From Pseudoalteromonas sp. H105 (GTDB lineage: Bacteria > Pseudomonadota > Gammaproteobacteria > Enterobacterales > Alteromonadaceae), in the NCBI RefSeq assembly GCF_001469215.1, contig NZ_LOFH01000006.1, positions 1 through 64,000 of the forward strand: a DNA stretch of 64,000 nucleotides, written 5' to 3'. Positions 7,815-16,076 of the stretch are shown piece after piece. The notes beneath the pieces were generated by a model. The model did no database searches, had not been told where the DNA came from, and saw only the letters and a list, made by a program, of their open reading frames with translations. The translations under genes and the position numbers were made by a program. How positions within the stretch are numbered: position 1 is the stretch's first letter; each line of letters begins with the position of its first letter.

Positions 7815-9421
7815 TATTTTTTCCTCGCATTAGCCAGGGATATGCCGCCAAAGGGTCCAAGAGGGATACCTTCTACGTCGCTACTACTTGCTTGAAATCG
7901 CATGCCATGTGCAAGTGGTAATAATGGGAGCTCGTCAATAAGCATTGTTTGCGCTTGTTGGTAGTACTGTTTTCGCATGTCTAAATCAGTGGTATCAAGT
8001 GCTTGTGTCAGTAGCAGGTCAAATTCTGGGTCACACCAATTTGCAGGGTTCTTACCACTGAATGTTGCAGAGCAACTTAATAGTGGACTAAAAAAGTTAT
8101 CGGGGTCAGGGGTGTCCGCAGCCCATCCAAGCAATACGCTATCGTGGCGATGTTCACCGATGCGCTGGATAAAGGTATTCCACTCATATTCTACAATACT
8201 GACATTGACGCCAACTTTGCGTAAATCACTTTGCATTAATTCGGCCATTTTACGCGCATTTGGATTGTAGATTCGACTCACCGGCATGGCCCAAATAGTC
8301 ATATCGAACCCATCGCCAAGGCCTGCTTCTTTTAATAATGCCATCGATATTTCAGGGTTAAAAGCAGGCATGTTTTGTTGTGATTTATATGCCCAGGATG
8401 TGGGGGGTAAAATTGATTTGGCCTGAATACCATTGCCATAAAATACGGCTTGCATAATTTTTTCAATATCAATGGCATGCGCCAACGCTTGGCGTACTCT
8501 AATATCGTTAAAAGGAGGTCGTTCAGTATTAAACGCCCAATACCCCACATTGAGGTTGGTTTCTTTTTGGACTTTGATATCGTCTCGTTGCGCCAAGATA
8601 CTTAATTGGGTACTGCTTGGATGAGCTGTTACATCACATTCTTTAGTGAGCATTTTTGCAATACGTGTCGTCCCATTGGGGGTAATATCGTAAACAAGCT
8701 GCTCAAGGATGACCTTATGTTTCCAATAGTCATTATTACGATAATAGCGAACTAAGTGATCGCGGCGATACTCTTTATAAATATAAGGTCCGGTACCAAT
8801 GGGGAGTTGATCAAACAAATTAAGCTGTTCTTTTTCTTTGAGCTGCATTGCGTATTCGCGTGATAGCACAACAGCAAAATCAGTTGCCATGTTTGCTAAA
8901 AAGCTGCTCTCCGGGTTAAATAGTTCAAAACGAACCTGATGATCTGAGACTCGAACAATACGTCTAATAAGTTGGTCTATACCAACGCTTTGAAAATAGG
9001 GGTAGTTTGCATCACCAACGAAGTGATAAGGATTATAAACATCAAATAAACGACTGAATGTAAAAATTACGTCATCTGCATTAAAATCACGTGAAGGTGT
9101 AAAATATGCCGTACTGTGAAATTTAACGCCTTTTCGCAAAGTGAAAGTCACGGATTTACCGTCAGGGCTAATTTTCCAGTCGGTTGCTAATTCACTTTGA
9201 AATTCAGCCGTAATAGGGTCAATGCTGATTAAGCGGTCATAAAGCTGGTTTGCAATAATATCAATAGTTGAACCAGTGGTCGTAACTTGCGGGTTAAACG
9301 AGACAGGATTAGCCTCAGCGCAATATACTAAGCCTTGATTCTTTTCTTCTAGCGTTTTTTCTTCGGTATCGATACAGCCTGCGAGGCAGAGCGATAGCAT
9401 ACCAAGTAATAATTTATACAC
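7814..9421 (-). CDS. sapA: substrate-binding lipoprotein SapA
   Basis: A 535-residue extracellular solute-binding protein of family 5. A GTG start at 9421 has an AGAGG ribosome site about eight bases upstream. The N terminus is a short signal with lipobox LAGC, so Cys16 should be lipidated. Well-studied SapA proteins are described as soluble periplasmic proteins. The PTGTGPYIYKEY-like segment and GYWAFNTERPPF (about 292-303) are typical family-5 landmarks. It would present peptides or haem-like ligands to SapBC. It begins only 15 bases after pspF on the same strand, so it is probably transcribed with that regulator. Confidence 0.87.
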   Translation of the reverse strand: MYKLLLGMLSLCLAGCIDTEEKTLEEKNQGLVYCAEANPVSFNPQVTTTGSTIDIIANQLYDRLISIDPITAEFQSELATDWKISPDGKSVTFTLRKGVKFHSTAYFTPSRDFNADDVIFTFSRLFDVYNPYHFVGDANYPYFQSVGIDQLIRRIVRVSDHQVRFELFNPESSFLANMATDFAVVLSREYAMQLKEKEQLNLFDQLPIGTGPYIYKEYRRDHLVRYYRNNDYWKHKVILEQLVYDITPNGTTRIAKMLTKECDVTAHPSSTQLSILAQRDDIKVQKETNLNVGYWAFNTERPPFNDIRVRQALAHAIDIEKIMQAVFYGNGIQAKSILPPTSWAYKSQQNMPAFNPEISMALLKEAGLGDGFDMTIWAMPVSRIYNPNARKMAELMQSDLRKVGVNVSIVEYEWNTFIQRIGEHRHDSVLLGWAADTPDPDNFFSPLLSCSATFSGKNPANWCDPEFDLLLTQALDTTDLDMRKQYYQQAQTMLIDELPLLPLAHGMRFQASSSDVEGIPLGPFGGISLANARKK

Positions 9422-9436
9422 TCGTTCAACCTCTGA

Positions 9437-10495
9437 CTATTGTTGTTGATCTAGCAAATTATATTTTTTCAAATAGCCTCTAAGTTGATGATACGTCAAA
9501 CCAAGTACTTCTGCAGTCTTCTTTTGATTAAATTGACTGTATTCCAGAGCTTTTTTTATTAAATCAATTTCAAACTCATTTGAAAGATCTTTTAAACTAC
9601 ATGGAAAAGAATGTACCAGCCCAGGTTCTACTGGTTGCTCTTCTTTAATAACCGGGACTTCTTGTGTTACTTGCTCTGACTTAATCGGCGCTTTTATGCG
9701 TTGTTTGGGCCTAAATTTACTTTCAAATGGGTCTAAAATAATCTGATGAACGGGAATATGTTCATTGCCATGACGATACAAACTTCGTTCAACGACATTT
9801 TTAAGCTCACGAATATTACCTGGCCAATCATAGTTTTGCAGTATTTCAACAGCACTTCGCGTAAAACCACTAAACAGTTCCCATTCAAGGTCTCGGGCCA
9901 TATTAATAGCAAATTGCTCGGCTAAAAGCATGATGTCATCAGTACGCTCACGTAATGGGGGAAGAGTAATAACATCAAAGGCTAAGCGGTCGAGTAAATC
10001 GCTTCTAAATTCACCTTGTTCTGCAAGATAGGGTAAGTCTTCATTGGTAGCACACACTAAGCGAGTGTCTACTTTGACTGTTTGTTTACCGCCTACCCGT
10101 TCAAATTCACCGTACTCAATAACTCGCAGTAGTTTTTCTTGCACCATGGCAGAGGTATTTGCTAATTCATCTAAAAAAAGCGTGCCAGCGTTGGCGCGCT
10201 CGAAACGTCCTTCATGGCGCTTGCTTGCGCCGGTAAACGCACCGCTTTCATGACCAAATAGCTCGCTTTCAAGGAGGTTCTCATTTAAAGCTGCACAATT
10301 GAGCTTAACGTAGTTTTGTTCCCAGCGTTTTGATAGGAAGTGTAAACGAGCAGCAATCAACTCTTTACCTGTTCCACGCTCTCCAATGATTAATACGGGT
10401 TTGTCTAAACTCGCAAGCTGCGATACTTGATCCAGTACAGCTAAAAAACTATCTGATTGGCCGAGTAAGTTATCCTGTTGGCGAAATTGGCTCAT
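9437..10495 (-). CDS. pspF: sigma-54 activator PspF of the phage shock response
   Basis: A 352-residue enhancer-binding protein without an N-terminal receiver or sensor domain, as expected for PspF. The AAA+ domain has Walker A GERGTGKE (38-45), the sigma-54-contacting GAFTGA loop (85-90) and Walker B GTLFLDE (104-110). A FIS-type helix-turn-helix lies at about 325-348. A Lys/Glu/Pro-rich linker of roughly 40 residues before it makes the protein slightly longer than the E. coli one. PspA binds and inhibits PspF in the unstressed cell. It is divergent from pspA across a 187-base region, and sapA follows it by 15 bases. Confidence 0.93.
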   Translation of the reverse strand: MSQFRQQDNLLGQSDSFLAVLDQVSQLASLDKPVLIIGERGTGKELIAARLHFLSKRWEQNYVKLNCAALNENLLESELFGHESGAFTGASKRHEGRFERANAGTLFLDELANTSAMVQEKLLRVIEYGEFERVGGKQTVKVDTRLVCATNEDLPYLAEQGEFRSDLLDRLAFDVITLPPLRERTDDIMLLAEQFAINMARDLEWELFSGFTRSAVEILQNYDWPGNIRELKNVVERSLYRHGNEHIPVHQIILDPFESKFRPKQRIKAPIKSEQVTQEVPVIKEEQPVEPGLVHSFPCSLKDLSNEFEIDLIKKALEYSQFNQKKTAEVLGLTYHQLRGYLKKYNLLDQQQ

Positions 10496-10501
10496 ATTCC
10501 C

Positions 10502-10532
10502 TAACTCTTAGTCATTTTTACTAACAGTTAGT
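10502..10532. promoter_or_regulatory. putative PspF enhancer sites (two dyads)
   Basis: Two imperfect palindromes stand side by side between pspF and pspA: a CTAA-NNN-TTAG type dyad at about 10501-10511 and ACTAAC-A-GTTAGT at 10520-10532. They lie roughly 90-120 bases upstream of the predicted sigma-54 promoter, the usual distance for an enhancer site, and just before the pspF start, where they would also allow autoregulation. The function is inferred from position and symmetry. Confidence 0.5.
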
Positions 10533-10619
10533 GTATTTCATAATTCGATATAACTAAAGCAATTTGTATTTTTAGTTTAACTTTATGAAAGTATTCATGT
10601 ATTTTATGTTTTATAAAGT

Positions 10620-10635
10620 TGGCAAGCATATTGTA
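10620..10635 (+). promoter_or_regulatory. sigma-54-type promoter of pspA
   Basis: TGGCAAG, four bases, then TTGTA matches the sigma-54 consensus with GG-N10-GT spacing. The -12 element has GT instead of GC. It lies 48 bases before the pspA start, in the region where PspF is expected to activate. Confidence 0.7.
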
Positions 10636-10682
10636 ACAGTGAGTGCAGACCAATTAAGTTAAACATCACAGAGGTAAATGTT

Positions 10683-11345
10683 ATGGGAATTTTTTCACGT
10701 TTTGCAGACATTGTTAATTCTAATATCAATGCCATTTTGGATAAAGCAGAAGACCCAGAAAAAATGGTTCGTCTTATCATCCAAGAAATGGAAGATACAC
10801 TGGTTGAAGTGCGTTCAACATCCGCTAAAACATTAGCAGAGAAAAAAGAGTTAGTACGTCGCGTAGAAACACTAAAAGCTCAAGTGTCAGAGTGGCAAGA
10901 TAAGGCTGAATTAGCACTTAGTAAAGACCGTGATGATCTAGCACGTGCTGCTTTACTGGAAAAGCAAAAGTCGGCAGATGCGGTTGCTGCGGTTGAAAGC
11001 GAGTTGAGCCATGTCGAATCTCACATTGAAAAGCTTCAACAGGAAGTGAGCACACTACAAGAGAAGTTAGCTGACGCCAAAGCACGTCAAAAAGCAATTA
11101 TCTTACGTCAACGTTCGGCAGAATCGCGCCTTGAAGTGAAAAAAGCACTCGACAGCTCAAAAGTTGAAGATGCATTAAATCGCTTCGAGCGCTACGAAAC
11201 CAAAATTGATGGGCTAGAATCACAAGTAGAGTCTTATGATTTAGGCAAAAAGTCGCTCTCTGACGAAATTGCTGATCTTCAGCAAAGTGAGAAGGTTGAT
11301 GACGAACTCGCTGAGCTTAAGAAAAAATTAGCAGAGAAAAAATAA
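10683..11345 (+). CDS. pspA: phage shock protein A (ESCRT-III-like membrane protector)
   Basis: A 220-residue PspA/IM30 family protein, almost entirely coiled coil, starting MGIFSRFADIVNSNINA, the amphipathic helix that binds stressed inner membrane. It has a dual role: it holds PspF inactive and, when released by PspB/PspC signalling, assembles on damaged membrane. An AGAGG ribosome site lies a few bases before the ATG. A GC-rich hairpin directly follows the stop codon, before pspB, which may favour PspA over PspBC. Length is typical. The gene heads pspABC-ycjX-ycjF under a sigma-54-type promoter. Confidence 0.96.
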   Translation: MGIFSRFADIVNSNINAILDKAEDPEKMVRLIIQEMEDTLVEVRSTSAKTLAEKKELVRRVETLKAQVSEWQDKAELALSKDRDDLARAALLEKQKSADAVAAVESELSHVESHIEKLQQEVSTLQEKLADAKARQKAIILRQRSAESRLEVKKALDSSKVEDALNRFERYETKIDGLESQVESYDLGKKSLSDEIADLQQSEKVDDELAELKKKLAEKK

Positions 11346-11349
11346 TAAA

Positions 11350-11368
11350 TAGGGGGCGGGTCCCCCTA
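11350..11368 (+). terminator. GC-rich hairpin between pspA and pspB
   Basis: TAGGGGG and CCCCCTA pair perfectly around CGGGT, starting five bases after the pspA stop. There is no U run, so a full terminator is unlikely. An mRNA-stabilising or attenuating element is more plausible. Confidence 0.5.
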
Positions 11369-11405
11369 TGCTTAAACAAATAAATGGATTGTGTAGGAGA
11401 AGATT

Positions 11406-11639
11406 ATGTTTGATGCAGAGGTGTTGGTTGCCCCTATTATCATTTTTATGATTGTGGTTGCGCCACTTTGGTTAATATTACACTACCGTAGTAAAAAACA
11501 AGTAAGCCAAGGCTTAAGTGAACATGAGCATCGCCAGCTATTAGAGCTTGCTCAAAAAGCAGATAAAATGGCTGATCGAGTTGAAACATTAGAAGCGCTT
11601 CTTGATCAAGAGGCACCACAGTGGAGACGTAAAGTATGA
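11406..11639 (+). CDS. pspB: phage shock protein B
   Basis: A 77-residue protein with one N-terminal membrane span (about residues 9-27, ending WLILHYRSKK) and a cytoplasmic coiled coil rich in Glu and Arg, the normal PspB layout. It joins PspC in the inner membrane to sense envelope stress and draw PspA off PspF. A TAGGAG ribosome site precedes the ATG, and the stop overlaps the pspC start (ATGA). No PspD or PspG is recognised nearby. Confidence 0.93.
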   Translation: MFDAEVLVAPIIIFMIVVAPLWLILHYRSKKQVSQGLSEHEHRQLLELAQKADKMADRVETLEALLDQEAPQWRRKV

Positions 11640-12037
11640 ATACTAAACGTGAACTACTTAGAGACCCTGTACGCGGAAAAATAGCCGGTGTATGCGCTGG
11701 CCTTAGCGATTACTTCAACATGGAGTTGTGGCTAGTCAGGATTCTATTTGTTACAGCTGTCTTACTAACTGGTGGACCTTTGTTTGTTGTGGCATACATT
11801 GCCGCTTGGTTTATCTTAGACAAGAAACCCGCTAATGGACAAGATAAATCGTATGCCAACCAACATGAAGATCCGCTTGAAGTGAAGTTTAAAGTATGGC
11901 AAAAAGGTGAGCCACCACGCCGTGCGCTGCAAGATTTAAAAGACCGTTTAGGTCGTGTTGATTCACGATTGCAAGAGATGGAACGTTACGTTACTTCAAC
12001 AGAGTTTACGGTTAGCCGTGAAATCAATAAGCTTTAA
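11636..12037 (+). CDS. pspC: phage shock protein C (stress sensor)
   Basis: A 133-residue PspC-domain protein. The N-terminal part has the family segment KIAGVCAGLSDYF (residues 15-27), followed by a membrane-spanning region (about 37-62) and a charged C-terminal tail. With PspB it transmits envelope stress to the PspA-PspF complex. Translation is coupled to pspB by a four-base overlap. A long stem-loop follows before ycjX. Confidence 0.93.
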   Translation: MNTKRELLRDPVRGKIAGVCAGLSDYFNMELWLVRILFVTAVLLTGGPLFVVAYIAAWFILDKKPANGQDKSYANQHEDPLEVKFKVWQKGEPPRRALQDLKDRLGRVDSRLQEMERYVTSTEFTVSREINKL

Positions 12038-12046
12038 AGGACTTAA

Positions 12047-12088
12047 TAGCACTTTATCAGACTGATCAAGCGAGTGGATAAAGTGCTA
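12047..12088 (+). repeat. 12-bp perfect inverted repeat between pspC and ycjX
   Basis: TAGCACTTTATC (12047-12058) and GATAAAGTGCTA (12077-12088) are perfectly complementary across an 18-base loop. The right arm ends seven bases before the ycjX ATG and covers where a ribosome site should be. No T run follows, so it is not a normal terminator. It may control ycjX translation or mRNA processing. Confidence 0.6.
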
Positions 12089-12095
12089 ACTCATT

Positions 12096-13511
12096 ATGAT
12101 AAACACTTCATCTGCAAAAAAAACGTTTAATAAACTCAAAGGGAAAGCTGAGAAAGCCGTTCACCGTAGTTTAGATCAACATGTAAAGCTTGCTGTAACA
12201 GGTTTAAGTGGCAGTGGTAAAACAGCCTTTATCACAGCAATAGTTAAGCAGTTAACCAGTCAAGCTGACGATATAAACCTGCCATTTTTTGATGTGATGC
12301 AGCAAAAACGTCATATCGCGACGAAAATAGTTCCACAGCAAACATTGACGATTCCCACGTTTGGTTACAGCAATGCATTAGATGCTTTATTGCCTAACGA
12401 AGGTGACCCCCAATGGCCTGCGTCAACTGATCGAATAAATACGTTGCGTTTAGCTATTAAATATCAAAGTGGCTCAGGTCTTCGCTCGCATTTTGCACCA
12501 CAGTCGACACTGTATCTCGATATTATTGATTACCCAGGTGAATGGCTACTTGATTTGCCCATGCTTGAGCAAACCTATCAACAATGGTGCACTCAACAGT
12601 ACGCATTATTATTACAAAAACCGCGAGCTGATAAAGCAAATGCATTTTTGACTGCGTTGCGCGGCCTTGATTTAAATGCCCCTGTGGATGAGCATGCGCT
12701 GAGCGAAATAGCTAAGCTATATCAAGCTTTACTTGTTGGCTTAAAAAAAGACACCAAGCTTGCAATGTTACAACCAGGGCGAATGTTAATTCCCGGTGAG
12801 TTGCAAGGTGCGCCACTATTATTATTTTTTCCGGTTGCAGACTGTGCGGCAGAAATTGTGCCAGGTTCTAATCTCGCACATTTACAAAAGCGCTTTAATG
12901 CGTATGTAAGGGAAGTCGTAAAGCCATTTTATACTCAACACTTTCGTCACTTCGACCGACAAATAGTGCTTGTTGATGTACTAAGCGCCTTAAATGAAGG
13001 GCCAGAGACGCTTCATGAGCAAAGCGCAGTTATTAAGCAGTTGCTTGCACATTTTAATTACGGTGAAAGCAGCTTTATAAAGCGGCTATTTAAACCTAAT
13101 GTCGATAAATTACTGTTTGCTGCAAATAAATCAGATCACATCAGTGTGGAACACCATAAGGATTTAGCATTATTACTTGATTCGCTGGTGCATGAACAAA
13201 CAAACCAGCTTAAGTTTGATGGTGTTAAAATAGAAACGATGGCAATGTCTTCAATAACAGCAACGTTGCCTCGCGAAGTCACAGAGCAGGGCAAACAGCT
13301 TAACTGTATTTATGGGAAGCCATTAGGTGAGCAGCAATGGCTGACCTATTTACCACCGCAGCCTCCATCGCGCTTACTTTCTAAGTCTGAGTGGCCTTCT
13401 CAGGGGTTTGAGTTTTTATCATTTTCACCGATGCCCACGCCGGATAAACAATTAAAGCATATTCGATTAGACCATGTTATGCAGTACTTATTAGGAGATA
13501 AACTTACATGA
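12096..13511 (+). CDS. ycjX: YcjX family GTPase-like protein
   Basis: This 471-residue protein matches the YcjX/DUF463 family of stress-associated P-loop proteins. The P loop GLSGSGKT is at residues 36-43. A DIIDYPGEWLLD segment (about 143-154) fits the family's DxxG-type switch, and an ANKSDH motif near residue 345 resembles the NKxD base-recognition motif of GTPases. In E. coli ycjX and ycjF follow the psp operon and are induced with it, as this arrangement also suggests. The upstream hairpin may limit its translation. It overlaps ycjF by four bases. The precise cellular role is unknown. Confidence 0.9.
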   Translation: MINTSSAKKTFNKLKGKAEKAVHRSLDQHVKLAVTGLSGSGKTAFITAIVKQLTSQADDINLPFFDVMQQKRHIATKIVPQQTLTIPTFGYSNALDALLPNEGDPQWPASTDRINTLRLAIKYQSGSGLRSHFAPQSTLYLDIIDYPGEWLLDLPMLEQTYQQWCTQQYALLLQKPRADKANAFLTALRGLDLNAPVDEHALSEIAKLYQALLVGLKKDTKLAMLQPGRMLIPGELQGAPLLLFFPVADCAAEIVPGSNLAHLQKRFNAYVREVVKPFYTQHFRHFDRQIVLVDVLSALNEGPETLHEQSAVIKQLLAHFNYGESSFIKRLFKPNVDKLLFAANKSDHISVEHHKDLALLLDSLVHEQTNQLKFDGVKIETMAMSSITATLPREVTEQGKQLNCIYGKPLGEQQWLTYLPPQPPSRLLSKSEWPSQGFEFLSFSPMPTPDKQLKHIRLDHVMQYLLGDKLT

Positions 13512-14545
13512 GTGAATCAACTTCATTTCAAGCGGGAAGGCGTATTGAATCAGCCCAACCAATTGCTGATCCCGAATTGAATTTAGTCACTGCAAAAGTG
13601 CTTGATCATGGAGAATTTAAAGCTCAAGAAGAAGAGCCTTTATTAGAAGATGATATTGACCTGACACCGGTATATAAAAAGTCAAAATGGCAAACATTAA
13701 AGGGTGTATTTGTCATTAGCTTTTTCAGCTTGATGCTACTTGAATTTGCATTTTCATTAGTAGTTACATTTCAACAATCACTTATTTTAGGGTCGGTCTA
13801 TGCAACGGCTGTATTGACAGGCACGTTGTTAATAGGTCGTTTACTATGGCGTGAATACCGCATGTTACGCAGTTTGAAACGCAACCAGTTACATCGCCAT
13901 GAAGCGGATAGATTACTTAACTCAGAACAAGTAGGCGGTGCATTGCCTTGGCTTGAAAAACTTAACAAGCATCAGCCTTTAACTGGTTTTGAAGAGTTTA
14001 AACCAAGTGTAGCTACCCATCATACAGATAAAGAGATTATGACGCTTTATGCTGACAGTTTATTGGTGGCGCAAGATACTCAAGCAAAAAAATTAATAAA
14101 TCGATTCGCAACAGAGTCAGGGTTACTGGTTGCATTAAGTCCGTTAGCGTTAGTCGATATGATGGCTGTACTGTGGCGTGGTACAAAATTGATAGAGCAG
14201 ATAGGGCAAGTATATGGAATTGGCTTTGGCTATGCCAGCCGTATAAGATTGTATAAAATGCTGATAAAACAAGTTATGTTTGTGGGCAGCGCAGAACTTG
14301 TGTCAGATTTAGCCGCTACGGCTCTCAGTGCAGAGCTACTTGGTAAGTTATCAGGACGCGCTGCTCAAGGGCTAAGCGCAGGGATATTTACAGCGAGAAT
14401 TGGGTACAAAGCCATGGAGTTAAGTCGCCCATTACCTCGTTTAGAACATAAGCGAAGTTTATTAAAAGGCACCGCACAACTGATAGCGAGTAAGTTATTA
14501 TCGCGTAAAATAACCGCTGAAAAAGACACCCCTCAAGCAAAGTGA
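13508..14545 (+). CDS. ycjF: YcjF family inner-membrane protein
   Basis: A 345-residue DUF697/TIGR01620 family membrane protein. An acidic N-terminal cytoplasmic region of about 65 residues precedes two close membrane segments (about 70-92 and 98-115). The C-terminal domain has another hydrophobic region around SPLALVDMMAVLWRG. The ATG overlaps the ycjX stop, so the two are co-translated, matching their fixed pairing across gammaproteobacteria. In E. coli tyrR comes next; here a methionine gamma-lyase gene follows instead. Function is unknown beyond membership in the psp regulon. Confidence 0.9.
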   Translation: MSESTSFQAGRRIESAQPIADPELNLVTAKVLDHGEFKAQEEEPLLEDDIDLTPVYKKSKWQTLKGVFVISFFSLMLLEFAFSLVVTFQQSLILGSVYATAVLTGTLLIGRLLWREYRMLRSLKRNQLHRHEADRLLNSEQVGGALPWLEKLNKHQPLTGFEEFKPSVATHHTDKEIMTLYADSLLVAQDTQAKKLINRFATESGLLVALSPLALVDMMAVLWRGTKLIEQIGQVYGIGFGYASRIRLYKMLIKQVMFVGSAELVSDLAATALSAELLGKLSGRAAQGLSAGIFTARIGYKAMELSRPLPRLEHKRSLLKGTAQLIASKLLSRKITAEKDTPQAK

Positions 14546-14553
14546 CAAGAAAT

Positions 14554-14611
14554 CTGTACAGTGGAGGCGGCCCACTGCACAGAGGATAGCCATCTGAGCA
14601 TCCGGCATGCT
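14554..14611 (+). other. two stem-loops between ycjF and megL
   Basis: A first hairpin pairs CTGT-x-CAGTGG (14554-14564) with CCACTG-x-ACAG (to 14582) with one mismatch. A second pairs AGCAT with ATGCT around CCGGC (14597-14611). The first could end the psp operon, although no U run follows. The two could also form a leader structure of the lyase gene. I recognise no known riboswitch. Confidence 0.4.
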
Positions 14612-14682
14612 TGTGATTTACCCTGCAATGCGTTTAATTATTAGCATATCTCTGTTTATAATAATTAAAATGAGCATTAACA

Positions 14683-15864
14683 ATGAATAAACTCCACATC
14701 GAAAGTCAATGTATCCATGGCCCGCAAAAAGCAAATGATCCACATGGTGCTTTAACATCACCGTTATATCAGACATCAACATTTCATTTTAGCAGTGCTG
14801 CACAGGGAGCAGCACGATTTGCAGGTGAAGAGCCCGGCTATATTTACACTCGCTTGGGAAACCCAACGACAACAGAGCTCGAGCAAAAAGTGGCCCAGTT
14901 AGAAAGCTGTGAAGCTGCCGCTGCAACGGCTACCGGTATGGGAGCTGTATCTGCATCAGTGTTAAGTTTTTTGTCTCAGGGCGATCACCTGGTTGCCTCT
15001 AGTGCTCTTTATGGTTGCACGTTTGCATTTTTTGCACACATGTTACCGCGCTGGGGGATTGAGGTAACGTTTGTTGATATGACTGACGAGCATGCACTGC
15101 GCAGTGCCGTTAAGCCAAATTCAAAAATGATTTTTGCAGAAACACCTATTAACCCAACCATGGCGGTGTTAGACCTGAGTTTAATTAGTGACGTTGCCAA
15201 ACAGCATCAACTAATTAGTGTTATCGACAATACATTTTTAACCCCTTTATTACAAAAACCAACAGATTATGGCATTGATTTAGTTGTCCATAGCGCGACT
15301 AAATACTTAAATGGCCATGGTGATGTGGTGGCTGGATTGGTATGTGGCACCAGTGAACATATTAATTTAATTAAAATGACCGTGCTTAAAGACATCGGTG
15401 CGACTATTAGCCCGCACGATGCATGGTTAATAAATCGCGGTTTAAAAACACTGGCAATCCGCATGCAACGCCATTGTGAAAGCGCACAAAAAATTGCCGA
15501 ATATTTGGAGCAACACCCTCAAGTAAACACCGTTTATTATCCAGGCTTAAAATCTCATCAAGGCCATAAATTTATAGGTTCGCAAATGAAAGCGGCGGGA
15601 GGGGTTATCGCATTTGAGTTAAAAGGCAGCCTTAAAGACGGTGAACACTTTATTAATAGCACTCAACTATGCACATTAGCCGTTAGTTTAGGCGATGCTG
15701 AAACCCTGATACAACACCCTGCTTCTATGACGCATTCACCGTATACGCCTGAAGAAAGAGCCGAAGCAGGCATCAGTGATGGATTGATTCGTCTTTCCGT
15801 CGGGCTTGAAGATGTTAATGATATTATTAATGATCTTAACCGTGCATTTACACAGGTGGCTTAG
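14683..15864 (+). CDS. megL: methionine gamma-lyase
   Basis: A 393-residue PLP enzyme of the Cys/Met metabolism family. The pyridoxal lysine is in HSATKYLNGHGD (Lys207), and the phosphate-binding YTR is at 55-57. The active-site Cys112 in YGCTFA distinguishes methionine gamma-lyase from cystathionine gamma-synthase/lyase, and resemblance to the Pseudomonas putida enzyme runs the full length. It splits methionine into methanethiol, ammonia and 2-oxobutyrate. It stands alone 137 bases after ycjF, with hairpins but no clear ribosome site upstream. In the sea this activity is a source of methanethiol. Cystathionine lyase side activity cannot be excluded. Confidence 0.88.
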   Translation: MNKLHIESQCIHGPQKANDPHGALTSPLYQTSTFHFSSAAQGAARFAGEEPGYIYTRLGNPTTTELEQKVAQLESCEAAAATATGMGAVSASVLSFLSQGDHLVASSALYGCTFAFFAHMLPRWGIEVTFVDMTDEHALRSAVKPNSKMIFAETPINPTMAVLDLSLISDVAKQHQLISVIDNTFLTPLLQKPTDYGIDLVVHSATKYLNGHGDVVAGLVCGTSEHINLIKMTVLKDIGATISPHDAWLINRGLKTLAIRMQRHCESAQKIAEYLEQHPQVNTVYYPGLKSHQGHKFIGSQMKAAGGVIAFELKGSLKDGEHFINSTQLCTLAVSLGDAETLIQHPASMTHSPYTPEERAEAGISDGLIRLSVGLEDVNDIINDLNRAFTQVA

Positions 15865-15939
15865 CCTGTTTATTTAAGTTTACATTAAATGGTTCTGAGG
15901 GCCTTTAAATTTGAGGTTGTAAATAAACCAACCTATAAG

Positions 15940-15957
15940 TGTATTTTATAGTTTACG
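15940..15957 (+). promoter_or_regulatory. possible TyrR/PhhR box upstream of phhA
   Basis: TGTATT, six bases, TTTACG resembles the TyrR box TGTAAA-N6-TTTACA, with nine of twelve arm positions matching and the key G and C correctly spaced. It lies 120 bases before phhA. Phenylalanine hydroxylase operons are known TyrR/PhhR targets; no such regulator gene is in the window. Confidence 0.4.
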
Positions 15958-16076
15958 ATCTTGCTGTTGCGTGAGCGGACTTATGTAGCCTTAGCTATTA
16001 AACTTTGGCTTACATTTGCTTAGTATCAAGGTAACACGTTGACACCGGCTTTCGGTTTAACAGCAAGAAGGTAATT

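Noticed and set aside
16006..16020. Sigma-54-like element TGGCTTACATTTGC before phhA
   Set aside because: The GG and GC pairs are nine bases apart instead of ten, a spacing that sigma-54 does not normally accept.
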